Source of the DNA: Cytidiella melzeri
Lineage: Eukaryota > Basidiomycota > Agaricomycetes > Polyporales > Irpicaceae
DNA length: 64,000 bases
NCBI GenBank assembly: GCA_022592445.1
Contig: JABYQR010000015.1
Span: 1-64,000, forward strand
Reading direction: 5' to 3'
Shown: positions 33,143 through 45,232 of the stretch, one piece after another
Layout: the number at the start of each line of letters is the position of its first letter
How positions within the stretch are numbered: position 1 is the first letter of the stretch
The notes under the pieces: model-generated
The model's database searches: none
What the model saw: the letters and a program-made list of their open reading frames with translations, nothing else
Told to the model about the DNA's origin: nothing
Program-made: the position numbers and the translations under genes

Positions 33143-33913
33143 AGAGCTGCAACTTGAATTTGACAAGTTAAAGGAGAACATGTACAAAGCATGAGAGCTG
33201 TTGTGAATGAGTCTTTGGAGTGCACACAGGGAAAAGGAGCTCCAGAGGATAAGTATTGGATGACTACAAAATAGTACATGGGGTTTTATTATATTTGTGA
33301 AGGCCTGATAAGATACAAAAAGTATTCCTGGCTATCTGACAAAAGGTGGGTGTGAGGAACGAGCAGAAAGAAGTACATACAATCACAAATCGAAAATACA
33401 ACAAGAGCTCATTGTGTTGGCATTTGAGAAGTCATGAATGAAACTCCAACAATGGGATGAAGTTTGCACTACATTTGTTACGTATAGTATACATGGAACT
33501 GAAGTACATCCCTGTTGAGACACCAACACATCCTGGACACGAAGAGACCAGGCACAGTCACACCAGACCTTTGCTCCAATCGTGCTTAACAAAAACCTCT
33601 TCAAAGTGAGTATATTGTAGCAGGTGGACAGTACTGCCAGTATCTGTGTTGAACAACAGTTTCTTGCCTGTGTGATCAAACTTGGGGTGTAGCACAAACT
33701 CTGTGTTGAGGGTTGGGTGCCAGTGGTCACCCACTAGGTGTGACCTTGAGTGTATGTAGCAGCCTTCCCTACAGCAGAGCAGCAGCTATTTTCTGAGCAT
33801 GGGACTACTGTCCACTCATGTACCGGTAATCCTTGAAACCTGCCTGGTCGCAACCACCTACCATCACATAATATCATGAGAAGTGTGGTTGTACCGTCAG
33901 CCTACGGATCAAA
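33143..33913 (-). other. mostly non-coding, with a coding-like fragment
   Basis: On the minus strand at about 33737-33560 one frame reads GDHWHPTLNTEFVLHPKFD, HTGKKLLFNTDTGSTVHLLQ and YTHFEEVFVKHDWSKGLV before a stop. The composition looks like real protein, but I recognise no family and see no neighbouring exons; it may be a transposon or gene relic. The rest holds nothing that I can support. Confidence 0.35.
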
Positions 33914-34555
33914 AGGTGCGGTCAATTCTAAGCTGTTCGTCGTGTTCGTCTGTTCGTCGTGTTCGTCGCGATGATGAAACCTTTACCGAGGGCATGCCGG
34001 CTTGCCGTGATCTGAGCCAGATCTCGCAGATCTCGCACGCCCGCCCTGCTGGCGGGAGTCCGCTGGTTATTCCGCCTTTGGACTGCCCGTCGGGGCCAGC
34101 ATTCATCAAGCCCAGTTGTAGATGGACATCCCTCCCCAGTTCTTGAGTAAGTAAATTGAAACTATTTATAGGTAGCTAAGAGTAGTACAAAAACGAAGGA
34201 GAAAACGAAGGAGACCGTTCGAGGCTTCGAGCTTGCAAGTCCCATTTGCCTCGCGATCGCGGAAAATGTTCGGCGTCTATGGCGGGAAGTGCGCGCAAGC
34301 CAATCGTATGAATATGCAGGTTATGGCAAAATCTCTACATTACTATCATCTTGTATATACTCATGAATGCTGGCCCCGACGGGCAGTCCAAAGGCGGAAT
34401 AACCAGCGGACTCCCGCCAGCAGGGCGGGCGTGCGAGATCTGCGAGATCTGGCTCAGATCACGGCAAGCCGGCATGCCCTCGGTAAAGGTTTCATCATCG
34501 CGACGAACACGACGAACAGACGAACACGACGAACAGCTTAGAATTGACCGCACCT
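33914..34555. mobile_element. foldback MITE, 642 bp with 193-bp arms
   Basis: 33914-34106 and 34363-34555 are reverse complements of equal length (193 bp), around a 256-bp AT-richer centre without coding capacity. Termini are AGGTGCGGTCAATTC...GAATTGACCGCACCT. Possible TSD aaa at 33911-33913 and 34556-34558 (3 bp, as for PIF/Harbinger). The arms contain TTCGTC repeats and an AGATCTCGC duplicate. The matching open frames in the two arms are a by-product of the inverted repeat. Confidence 0.85.
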
Positions 34556-34863
34556 AAAGTGAGTGCGTGAAAAGCAGATGGCAGGAGAAGTCTATGGGAT
34601 CTAGAAAATGAGTTACATAACTGTATGCCGTCTACAAATCTACAAAGGCGGTCTACCATGATCTACAGGGGTCTAATAAATATCAAAGATAATCCAACAC
34701 ATGCTTCGAACCATCTATTGTAGTACATATCCATGTTGTACGCGTGTATGTCTATCTATATCATTAGGTTGATATCATAGTGATGAGCCGGAGTGCTTGA
34801 GAAGACAGAAAACGATCCGAGAGGGACAACAACTGTGCGAACGGCACAGCAAGCATCATATGC
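34556..34863. other. intergenic, no gene recognised
   Basis: 3' flank of the F-box gene. AT-rich, with no protein-like frame. Confidence 0.4.
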
Positions 34864-36443
34864 TCACTGCCCGTTCGCGTATCCATCCAATGTGGCTGTG
34901 AAGGCATCTGTATCTTCACCCTTTGCCGACGTCGTTGTGGACAGGTCCACGAGGAGGGATCTGTCGACGGACGTACACTCGATCTCTTCGAGGTGAGGGA
35001 ACGCAGTGAGAATGTGCTGGATGAACGGAGACATGCCCTCAGTTGCGGGAGGAAGGCCCCCGAGCACCAGTGTACGCAGTGCTGTCTGCGCTTGTATCTG
35101 TTCATGTGGCTTCTCGATGGCGCAGTTTATGGCCGCGGTGGTATCGAAGGGGAGGATTAGTGTTCGGAGGTTGCGGCAGTGCTTCGCGAGAGAGTACAGC
35201 GAGGCTAGGGTGATTTTGGGGGACACGGTATCGAGTGATGCATTGTAGCCTATGGCGCATGGCAATGTGCCGAAATCGAGCTTCTCAAGATGCGGCCACC
35301 ACGATGCCATGTGGTCTATATCTCTATCTGTGAAACCCGGGAGGGTCATGACATCGACTGTGAGCCGACGGAGTGCGGTTAGACCGCGAAGGGGACGTAG
35401 CGTTTCAAGTGTAAAGCGGGTATGGGGGACGGATAGGAAGGCGATACTGTCCATCTCCTCTGATTCTAGTATTTGGTCTATAGTGAAGTCTGTGAGAGTA
35501 TCGCTGGCATTAGATACTAATAGGTCGAATGTAGGCTTCCAGGCGAGAGGATCTTGGTCATATTCCTCTGCTTCAATGTAGAGCGAATGTAGAGTGCCTC
35601 TAGGGATTATGGCAAGTATAGCGCAAATGAGTGAGCGCGATCCGCGTATTCGAAGCGTATTTAAAGCACGGAACGAAGCGGTCGGCGAAAGAGCTGCTGT
35701 GAATGTTTCAGCGTCGATGTGGCTAGCGTGGACCGAGAGACGTTGGAGATTTGAGAAAGACGCAAAAGACGCCAGCGTTCCAGCCGTTAGAGAGTTACCT
35801 GTCAAAAGAACTAGAGAATGCAGATAGCAGAGCGTGGAAAGAGTGTCGGCGAGGACAGGCGCCATCCATCCACGGATGCGCAGCTTTTCGAGACGCGAGC
35901 CTGGTGTGAACATAAGTTGCCTGAAGGTTGCAGCCAAGCTATGACACCTGGCTTCGGCTGCTTCTGTACGCATGACCGGCCCCAGATCGACCTGTACTTC
36001 GCGTAACGTCGGTGCAGCGATGAAGTTGAGTGGTGCGAAGCAGCCGCCTCGTAGCAAACAAGCGGATTGCAGGTTTGGTAGGACGAGATCATCCGTGGTG
36101 TGCTTGGCTGGCGGCAGAGAGACCGTCATATGCTTCACTTTGGCTGCATAAGCATGCGCGTCGGCGATTGACGCATTCACAGACACCTGCACAGAGCGCT
36201 TAGTGTCAGCAACTCAGCGAAGACGCAGTCTCGGTTCACCCTTACCTGAGAGCTATCAAAAAGACTCAATAGAGGCTCGATACAGTCCAGTCTCTTCCAC
36301 AACCTATCCAAAGACGGGTCTTTCCAAGCCTTGCATGATCTCGCAAGCTGGCAAAGAGTCCACCGATATTCCTTCCGTTCCCAGCCTGAGCAATACTCGA
36401 GAATTGCTTCGAGCACTTCGTCTATCAGCAGTGCGGGGTGCAT
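34864..36443 (-). CDS. F-box/LRR-like protein
   Basis: Two exons: ATG 36443 (MHPALLIDEVLEAILEYC) to about 36247, then an intron ending TGCAG, then 36190-34864. Residues 1-50 have the fungal F-box-like pattern (ALLIDEVLEAILEY, LARSCKAWKDPSLDRLWKRL) that would bind Skp1 in an SCF ubiquitin ligase. The remaining roughly 430 residues are leucine-rich with irregular repeats (LEKLRIRG, LHSLVLLTGN, LQRLSVHASH, LNTLRIRG, LRRLTVDV, LRTLILPFD, LEEIECTSVD). Such proteins are greatly expanded in Agaricomycetes; the substrate is unknown. The frame is intact. Confidence 0.82.
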
Positions 36444-36828
36444 ATCGAGTGCTAGTGTCAATGTTGCGGACAGCGACAAGACTGCAGTCGGAGGTAGAAG
36501 GAAGAGGGAAGAGGGAAGAGGTGATGGTCGGTGGAAGAAAAGGACGGAGTGCAGATCAACACCGCTGGCAAAAAAACCGGGGAAACGGATCAAAAGTTTT
36601 CAGAATGGTGATCTCCGATTGGCTGCTTCTTCAGCAGAGCAAAGTTGGGCGTGCAGGAAAACACTGGCAGCCATTTTTGCAGACCATTGTACAGCAGAGA
36701 AACTGCTCTGAGGAGTTGAGTACGACGATATTATCTACTCTTTCAACCTTATTGCACAACTGTGGCAATAGCGCTATGAAAGCAGCAGATTGACAACGTT
36801 CAGATATACCACAGTAAGAAATCCATAC

Positions 36829-37093
36829 TCAGGTATCGGAGGCGTCATCGGCATGCGTGGTCTCATCGAGTGTCAACTGCAGCGTATCCAAGCCATTTTC
36901 TGCATTCTTTATGTTGGAAAGACCCAATAGAGGAGCCAAAATGTGAGGTGCGGTGACTCACGACGGAGAACGTCCGAGTCTTTGAAGCCCTGGCCTGTAC
37001 TAGTATCTCGTATGCGCAGCTTTCCCAACTGTCCCACTTCCTGTCCTTAATCCCGAGGAGCTTCGTCGCATAGGCGGAGAGCGAAACGTGCAT
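36829..37093 (-). CDS. small hypothetical protein, two exons
   Basis: ATG 37093 starts MHVSLSAYATKLLGIKDRKW, continuing DSWESCAYEILVQARASKTR, then a GTGAGT...AAAG intron (about 36960-36906) and ENGLDTLQLTLDETTHADDA with a TGA stop at 36829. The product would be about 70 residues, without signal peptide or membrane segment. I do not recognise it. The clean intron and acidic tail argue for a real gene, but the size makes chance possible. Confidence 0.4.
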
Positions 37094-37358
37094 TGGGCTA
37101 TGCCTCGCAATTGTTTGAAGACTAGTACAACGTGTGCCAACTGTTTACAATTGATGAAATGGACATTATAAGCATTTCAATGGTGCCGTATACGTGTCTG
37201 TAAAGTACCTGTAGCGAGTGAAGTCAGGTATGGGAGTGTTGCGGCTACTCGATCTAGTCCATAAGCATCTATGATGCTTTGCCTGACCTTGTCAACTCTG
37301 GTGTGCTTCGTCCCAATTGGTGCAAAAGCTGATGCCTGCCTCCTATGCGATATACACC
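37094..37358. other. intergenic, no gene recognised
   Basis: Short gap between the small ORF and the methyltransferase 3' end. Nothing seen. Confidence 0.4.
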
Positions 37359-38409
37359 CTATTTCTTCAATATGTACAGGTAGTAATGAAATGCTTCTCC
37401 TAGTTGACGTATCTCTAATTTAGTATCCTGTCTTGTTAGATATCGTCGACGGAAGTGCGGTTGTCCGAAAGTGAGGTACACGAAAATGCTGTCTTTGCGG
37501 AGAACCCTAGAGAGCATATCATAAGCTGCTACAGCGTACGGAGAGTGATTTTCTCACCGCATGACTTCGTCGACTTCACGAGTGCAATTCTCTATCACTT
37601 CTTCCGGCGGATCCTTTGGTTGATAGCTCAATATGGACGTCAATAGGCGAGTTGTGTGTAGGGCATTACCCAAGCATCTGCCTTTGCTGTCATCATAGCA
37701 TCCATTGTGCCTAGCTTGCAGGAATCAAGATTCTGGCCGCGATAGAAGAAACATGCACCATACCTTTGTCTATCGCGACGTCAAACGACTCAGACTCTAG
37801 TGCCATATGTCGGACGTCCATTTCATGCCCTGAAACCCAATAAGAAGGCTAAACAGCGCATGACAAGAACGTGATCACATTGCATCTCTGGCCGAGTCTG
37901 TTCGTGCTTTCTACGCATTTTTTCGATGAGGACACTAGAATACTTCGCCAGCGTTGTGTCGTGAGCATGCACGGCGTTCACGGACAATGAGGCGCATACA
38001 TCGACGTTCACAATCTGACGGTAGCCATCATCGTACATCTATCAAGTTGGTTAGCGTAGTTTTAGCTCTGAGAGAGATGTGCATACGTCTTCCGAGAGTT
38101 TAGAGTTCCCGCAGCCCAGCATCAATATCCGGGCATTCTTATCTGGTATGAGTTCGCGGATTATATCCGCCACATCTGCGTAGGATTTGAACCAGTCAAA
38201 CGAGCTATCTTCTGATTCCCTCATAGATTGAGAAGGTTATCAAAATGTGTCCTCCCGGCCCAGTAGAGTGCATGTCTCACTGGCTGTATCTTTCATCCCT
38301 GGCGAGTGCAGTAATGTGAGTTAGTAGGATGCTAATGGAGGAAAGATAGCACTCACCAGTACTCTCTCGTGCCATATTGTTCATTTTTTTCTGGTAATAG
38401 TTCAGTCAT
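37359..38409 (-). CDS. METTL13/EEF1A-KNMT-like class I methyltransferase
   Basis: A SAM-dependent methyltransferase of the METTL13-like family, whose studied members methylate translation elongation factor lysines; the target here is unproven. Exons in order: MTELLPEKNEQYGTREYW, EDSSFDWFKSYADVADIIRE, the SAM-binding motif ARILMLGCGNSKLSEDMYDD, YRQIVNVD, YSSVLIEKMRRKHEQTRPEM, EMDVRHMALESESFDVAIDK, TMDAMMTAKADAW, DPPEEVIENCTREVDEVMR and VLRKDSIFVYLTFGQPHFRR, ending FHYYLYILKK and TAG at 37359. About 200 residues, a normal single-domain size. Join details after REYW are not certain. Its 5' end was copied with the neighbouring DUF6535 gene (see 41670-41975). Confidence 0.8.
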
Positions 38410-38977
38410 TGTTGACATGAAGAAGGTGAATGAGGTTGAGTAGCAAGTTATCTGCACCGAACCATCTTCATGCCGAGCGGAGATCAAATATTGATGTAAT
38501 CTGCCGGTACAAACGCAGACAAGTTGTGCTCGTCGTACACCCACTTTGCCTCATAATACTCAGGAAGACGACACTCTCCAGTTGAGCTTTATTTCAGTCT
38601 TTTTTCTGGACGTTATTGACTAAGGAAATTCATCCATCTACAGTGATCTTCACAACTAGTACTCACCGTACCAGCAAACGGTTGTGTACCCCTGGTTCTG
38701 TAGGGCTTCCTATTCGATAAGCCTGACTTGGTATGGCCGATATTTTGATTTAGGGTGATGACCACGGCAGCTGTCACCGCCATGGCCACTGCCACCGCCC
38801 TGGCCACTGCCACTGCCACCGTCAGCAGCAATGCGGTCATTGAGCGGGAGGCCGGCGCCGCGACTGGCGCCGATTTAGGTTCGTTTCCAGGAATGTCACC
38901 CCTGCGACTAGAAAAGATGAGGAATGCTACGCTGACATACCCCACAGATTCCCTTCTCCCACCACTGCACCCATAGC
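38410..38977. promoter_or_regulatory. divergent region between methyltransferase and DUF6535 gene
   Basis: 568 bp between opposed start codons. It includes a GCCACTGCCACC trinucleotide-type repeat at 38760-38825, which keeps an Ala/Thr-rich frame open (38755-38976); I treat this as low complexity rather than as the protein start. Confidence 0.4.
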
Positions 38978-41619
38978 ATGCAACCATTTGGATCTAGCAG
39001 GCCGCCCTCAAACGCCTCCCGGACCTCAAAGCGTTCCAGGAGATCCAGGAAATCTGAAGTAACAGACACTATCGAGTCAGAGCCATACGACATTCAAGTC
39101 GTTGGATCTGACGAGGATGTGAATGTGTTACCGATGGTACGTCGCCAATACTGCATACAAATGTCTTGACGCTGATTTCATCGCGATGCCAGTCGATATT
39201 GGGCGGCCCAATAGTGTCGTCGCCACAAGGAGAGGGATCCTCACGACCCGGTATCAGACCACACCGCGAAGGTTCAGGAGGGCGAATTTCCTCGCATAGT
39301 CGCCATAGTGTTGTGGCGGATATTCCCGCACCTGAATCACACCCTGCGGTCATATTACCTGAGGAACTATTGCCAAGAGGCGACTCTCCGCGACGCGTGT
39401 ATCCATCCTCAAGGAGCCCATCGTCTCGTCGTAGTCCCCGCCCTTGGAGACAAGTACGTAAGATCTTCTCAGGAAAGGAAGCGACGTCTGACTGAATACG
39501 AAACAGCAGCGTTCTAGCAGGACACGCTTGGCCCCAGTCGCTGATGACAATAGCTCCGACAATAGCTCGTATGAAGCTTTGGTACGACCCAAGAAATCGG
39601 CCAAACCGTGGCGAAAATTTGTGCAGAAATTGAAGAACTATGACGAGCGGATGGTGAAAGGGTGGAAAGAAGAAATCGATACGCTATTAGTATTTGTGAG
39701 TCTTGGGTTCCTCGTCGACGGTAGATATTCTGACGGTGCATAGGCTGGTTTGTTTTCCGCGGTTCTGACTGCATTTGTGGTCGAATCATACACTTTCCTA
39801 CAACAAGACACAGGACAAGCATCCGCCACTTTGCTCCAACTCGCTGTCAACCATCTACTAGCCAACGAGGCCCCACAGATTACCTCCACAGACCCTATCT
39901 CCTCCAAACCCTCCACTTTCGCAATCAGGATCAACATCTTGTGGTTCATGAGCCTGGTATTCAGCCTCGCATCCGCCTCAGTAGGTATATTGGCAAAGCA
40001 GTGGCTCAGGGAATATGTCAGCGATGCGTCCAGCTCTCCCCGCGAGGCCGCAAGAATCCGCCAGTTCCGATATGCAGGCCTCATTCGATGGCACGTCCCT
40101 GAGATCATCGCCTTTCTCCCTGTGCTGCTGCAGCTGTCTCTCGCGTTCTTTTTCGTTGGGATGCTAGACCTTCTGTGGCAGCTGAATAACGTAGTTGCGG
40201 GCGCAATCACCTTCTTCGTGTCGCTGTCGCTAGCTTTCCTGATTGTCACTACCATTCTTCCGACAATCATTAGCGACTCGCCCCATCGCTCGCCTCAGTC
40301 CCTCGCCGTCTACTTGCTGCGCCAATGGATCGTGAGCCTCTCCATCTCGTTGATCATCAAGCTTATCCAGAGCAACTTGATCAAACTACGCCTGATCGGC
40401 ATGCCTATCATCCACGTGAATTTCATGATGCAGCAAAGGTCATGGCGCCATAAGCTCGCTAAATGGCTAGCGGGCAAGCTCAACCAACGCCAGCCGCGAA
40501 ACTGGATGCAACGAGAGCGGTATTATGTGGATAGGCAGCATGTACAGCTGGATCACAGGCTACTGGTAGGCGCAGATCTTATGTTCATGGACGACAAAGT
40601 CCTCGCGCACGTCATTCGTCCATGCGTGAGCGAAATGGAAAGTACGACGGCCATCAACTGCCTTATGGATATTCTCGTCCACCGCGCCCACAAGGCTGAC
40701 AATCTTTCCAAGTTACCGATGTGGCAGCATCACGACTCCATCGATCGCGGCATGTCCACTCTGCTGTATCTTACGACCGACGTGCTCGAGAGAATCAACC
40801 CTGCGGAAGAGAAGAACACAATTCGGGTTCTCAATATGTTCGGCAATCTCTGCAACTCTATGCCTTTCAAACTTGACGAACCACATGTGACTCGGATCTA
40901 CCAACGAGTGCACGAGATACTGGCCATCTTCTTAGTTGGCGAGAAGGACATTGCTCGGGCTGCATTTCACACGATGTATAAGACAAGTGAGATGCGCAGC
41001 TCGTCTGCAGAACCTGTACAATTCAGCTCAAGAGGTGAGTCTCACTAAACCCATTTGCTGTGGACTTGTTCTGAAGTCAATTTTAGTTGTCGAACATATC
41101 GTTCAATATGCTCACATGGAGAGACGTAGTCAAGAGCCACACAGCTTCTTCAATGCTTGCTCCATGGCTTTGACACTCAGCACCGACTCGCTGACTCCAG
41201 AGTTGGACCCCGACGAGGCTATCTCGTTGCGGCATACAATTATCAGTCTTCTAAAGGATTTGGAGGTGTATCTCAGGAACAACCCACTTCCTCCACCCAG
41301 CCCATCCTTGATCCTCGCCCTTTTGGAATACGTCGACCAGAATCCAGATCTTGCCTCCGACCTGAGCTCCCTCATCGAACTCTTCCGCCCAATCATAGGT
41401 GCCCACGGCAGCGCCTTGAACCAGCACAATCATTCCAACTCGATAGACATGTACCGACGCGCATTGACACTCATTCGCGGGGTATACAGTCCACGACCGA
41501 ACACGCGGCGACAACCTGTGGTGGACGTTCAAAGTCTCGACGAGCTCGGCTTGCGGTTGCCGTCCACGACGTCTCCCGGAAACTCTCATCCTACGCCCGA
41601 CGGGAATGTCACGTCCTAG
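38978..41619 (+). CDS. DUF6535 membrane protein
   Basis: Five exons. ATG 38978 starts a Ser/Arg-rich cytosolic region (SNASRTSKRSRRSRKSEVTD, SSQGEGSSRPGIRPHREGSG-like), then WRKFVQKLKNYDERMVKGWK and the DUF6535 membrane block: AGLFSAVLTAFVVESYTFLQ, ILWFMSLVFSLASASVGILA, KQWLREYV, FLPVLLQLSLAFFFVGMLDL and FFVSLSLAFLIVTTILPTII, that is, four transmembrane segments. A long helical C-terminal half follows, ending DVQSLDELGLRLPSTTSPG and a stop at 41617. The family is frequent in Agaricomycetes and its function is unknown. The donor GTACGT and GTGAGT sites are all canonical. The frame is intact, unlike the copy downstream. Confidence 0.85.
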
Positions 41620-41669
41620 TTATAATCTATCACTAGATATTGTGCTTCGTCCGCCCGTGGCTCTATCGG

Positions 41670-41975
41670 GACTTGAACCAGTCAATCGAGCTATCTTCTG
41701 ATGCTCTCGTAAATTGGGCAAGCCCGGCGCTCCTGCACTTGGTGCACACATCTCACTGGCTTGTATATTTGAGCTTTGGCGAATCCAATAACGTGCTTCA
41801 CTCAGTTGTTCAAAATCACCCACGGGGAGATAATAGCACTGAGCAGTACTCACCCGCTCGTGCCATATTGCTCGGTCTTTTCTGGTCATTCTGGGTATTT
41901 CATAAGTTACGTTTGTTTCTGAACCGTTCACCTCAAATCGTGCCGAGCGGAGATCCAATATTGACTTAATCGGCC
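41670..41975 (-). pseudogene. duplicated 5' fragment of the methyltransferase gene
   Basis: The segment matches 38193-38506 in the same order: a first-exon relic (MTRKDRAIWHER aligned with MTELLPEKNEQYGTRE) and, further on, SSIDWFKSR corresponding to SSFDWFKSY, followed by a stop and unrelated sequence. Similarity begins sharply at about 41670, which marks the duplication breakpoint. No SAM-binding motif is included. Confidence 0.8.
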
Positions 41976-42216
41976 AAGATGAATGGATCTATGGGTAAGT
42001 ACAGTACGACGACCAAGTTACGCTCTTCCTACTTGACTTCATGAAACATACAGGAGAGTATTGGACGGAAGAATTTCAACTGGCTCTCAATGAAGTATCG
42101 GTCATCAGTACTGTCCGCTTTTGATCAACACAAAGGATGAAGATTTGTACGCCGACATTTTTCCCATATCCCTCTCCCACAAACTCACAAACTGCAGCCA
42201 TAGTATACCACCAATA

Positions 42217-45004
42217 ATGTCTAGCTGGCGGCCTTCAACTACGCCCGAAGACCTCAGAGCGTTCCAGGAGATGTAGGATCTTCGAAGAGAGGGATAGTTT
42301 GGACTCAGAGTCACAAGCCAAACAAGTTGGTGGATTTGATGAGGATGAGAACGTGTTACCGACGGTACGTCTCCCGTCCTTCGCACACATGCTGTTTCGA
42401 TGATTATATTCCAATAACAGTCGATGTTGCGGACCTCGAGATGTTTCAGGAAATCTAGGATCTCCAAAGCGAGGGACACTATCGACTAAGAGCCTCACAA
42501 GATCCAAGTTGTTGGATCTGACGACAACGCAAATGTGTTAGTAATGGTACGTTGCTAGTACTTTGTACAGATGCTGCTTGGCACGTTAATTCTGCCGCGA
42601 TGTTAGTCGAGGTTGGACGGCCTAATAGTGTCGCCGCCACAAGGAGAAGCACCTTCACCAAGTACCACACCACGTCGCGAAGGATCAGAAGGGCAGAATA
42701 CCTCACATAATCGGAAGAGTGTCGTGACGGACATTCCTACACCTAGATTCTTCCCTGCGGCGACTCCCCGCGAGGCGCGTATTCAACGTTCAACCTTGAG
42801 AAGCTTATCTTCTCGCCGTAGTCTCCGCCCTCGGAGACAGGTACGCAAAATCCTCTTCCGCAGGAGACGACGTCATACTGAATATATAAGATACAACAGC
42901 GTTACACTCGTTCTCACTTGGATGATGATAGCTCGAGCAACAGCTCACATGAGGCCTTCGTACGACCCAAGAAATCTACAAATCATTGGCGAAAGTTTGT
43001 AACGAACCCGAAGAACTATGACAAGGATATGGTACAATGGAAGACATTGATAGGTTACTAGTATATGTGAGTATGGGGCTCGTTGCGGATGCTATATATC
43101 TTTACTTTTCATCGGCAGGTTTGTTCTCCGCGGTTTTGACTGCATTTGTGGTCGAGTCGTACACGTTTTTACAGCAAGACACAGGAAAAGCATCCGCCAC
43201 TTTACTTCAGCTCGCTTCCATCCATCTGCTAGCCAACGGCGCTCTACAAATCACCTCAACGAACCATGTCTCCTCCAAACCGTCCACTTTCGCGATCAGG
43301 ATCAATATCTTGTTTTTCATGAGCCTGGATTTCAGCCTTGCGTCCGTATCAGTAGGCATATAGGCGAAGCAATGGCTTAGGGATTACATGGGCCATGCCT
43401 CCAGCTCTCCTCGCGGGGCCGCAAGAATACGCCAGTTTCGATACGCCGGTCTCATCCTGGCATATCCCAGAGACCATAGCCTTCCTCCCTGTGCTGCTGC
43501 AGCTGTCTCTTGCATTCTTTTTGTGGGAGTGTTAGATCTCCTGTGGCAGCTGAACAACGCGGTTGCGATTGTACTCACTTTCTTCGTGTCGCTGTCGCTA
43601 GCTTTCCTGGTCGTCACCACTATTCTTCCGACCATCATCACCGACTCGCCACATCGCTCGCCTCAGTCGCTCGCCGTCTATTTGCTGCGCCCATGTATCG
43701 AGAACAAATTACGTTTAATCTGCATGCCTGACATCCACGCGCATCCTGGAGGCAGCGAAGATCGTGGCGCTTTAGGCTTGCCTACTGGCTAAAGGGAAAA
43801 TTCAATCAATGTCAACCGCGAAATTGGATGCAGCGAGAGCGGTATTACGTATAGCGGCGGCATTTTACAATTGGACCATGGCCTACTGGTGGATGCAGAT
43901 GTTATGATCATGGATGACAGACAAAGTTCTCGCCCAGGTCATCCGTCCATGCGTGAGTGAGATGGAAATCACGACGGCCGTCGACTGCGTGATGGACATT
44001 CTCCTCCATCGTGCTCCTAACTTTTGGCAATCCTTCCGAAATACCGATGTGGCAGCGTCGCGTCGATCTCGAAATGTCTACTCTACTGCATCTCACTGCC
44101 GACGTGCTTGAGAGGCTCAAACTCGTGGAAGAAAGGAACACGCTCCTTAGCTCACTATATTTGACAATCTCTGCAACTCGATGCCCTTCGAACTTGACGA
44201 ACCTGATGTTTTTGAATCTACCAGCGACTGCACGAGATACTTGCTGCCTTTCTGGTTGGAGAAGAAGACATTGCTCGGGCTGCAATTGACACTCTGTACT
44301 TGACAAGTAAAATGCGCAGCAATTCAGCAGCCTATACAAATGAGTCCTAGAGGTGAGTTTTACTAGATCCGCTTGTCGCGAGTTTGTTCGAAACCGAAAG
44401 CGCTTTCAGTTGTCGCAGAGATCGTGCATTACGCTCACAATGAGCGTGATTAAGAGCCGAGTAGTTTTCTCAATGCTTTGGCCTTGACATACAGCATTAA
44501 CCTGCCGACAGCATGAGACCTCGATGATCCTCCGTCGCTACGGAACAGAATCACGGATCTTGTACAGGAGTTCGAGGCGTATTTCGGAGCAACCCACTTC
44601 CCCCACCTAGCCCATCCATGTTTCACGCCTTTTTGGAATACATCATCGGAAACCCAGTCCTTGTTACCGATCTGAGTTTTTCTGTTTGCCAGGTCCTAGG
44701 TGCCTTCGTCAACGACTTGAACCAACACAAGCATCCTAACTGGATAAATAAGTACCACACGCATTAAAGCGCGTTCGCGAATTACGCAGACCGATTCCCC
44801 GGCGACAACAGGTCGTATACGCTCAAAGGCCTCGATGAGCTCGGCTTGCGCTTGCCAATTTCGACGTTTCCAGGATATTTTCAGCCAAAGCGACGACCGG
44901 TGGTGGTAGACGTTCAAAATCTTGACGAGTTCGGCTTGCGCTTGTCATCTAGGACATCTCCCGGAAGCTCTCATCCTACGCCCGACGGATATGTCACTTC
45001 CTAG
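42217..45004 (+). pseudogene. DUF6535 gene, second tandem copy, degenerate
   Basis: It follows the whole length of the gene at 38978-41619. The start aligns at 42217 (MSSWRPSTTPEDLRAFQEM, then TAG). The membrane block survives (FSAVLTAFVVESYTFLQQDT at about 43110; DLLWQLNNAVAIVLTFF; FLVVTTILPTIITDSP), but an in-frame stop replaces the lysine codon of GILAKQWL (GI then TAG at about 43362), and several frameshifts follow. The first-exon segment occurs twice (about 42245-42365 and 42425-42550). The C-terminal DVQNLDEFGLRLSSRTSPGS is duplicated too (44800-45000). It clearly cannot give a full protein. Confidence 0.85.
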
Positions 45005-45232
45005 ATATACCTTATCAGTAATTAATGCACTGATACAACTTCAAGCAATGCAGCTCTGAATTCTTGGTAGACCATGCCATCGTGTGAAAGTGACGGGCGC
45101 CTGTCATGCTGTGGTAACAAACAGTCCGCGCGCGGTGTGAGTGTGTTTTACTCCCACCGCCCTCCGTCGTCGATTGCCCACTTTGTTCAGATCGCCAATA
45201 GGGAGGTGCGAGACGTGTTTGACGACGACGCC
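45005..45232. other. short intergenic stretch
   Basis: Upstream of the PAP2 gene. A frame from 45074 runs through into the first exon, but the conserved start is at 45233. Confidence 0.4.

Noticed and set aside
33909..34557. Two matching 66-68-codon frames on opposite strands
   Set aside because: They are the two arms of the foldback MITE; identity comes from the inverted repeat, not from duplicated genes.
38755..38976. Ala/Thr-rich frame upstream of the DUF6535 gene as its true N-terminus
   Set aside because: Generated by a GCCACTGCCACC repeat and ended by a stop just before ATG 38978, which starts the copy-conserved first exon.
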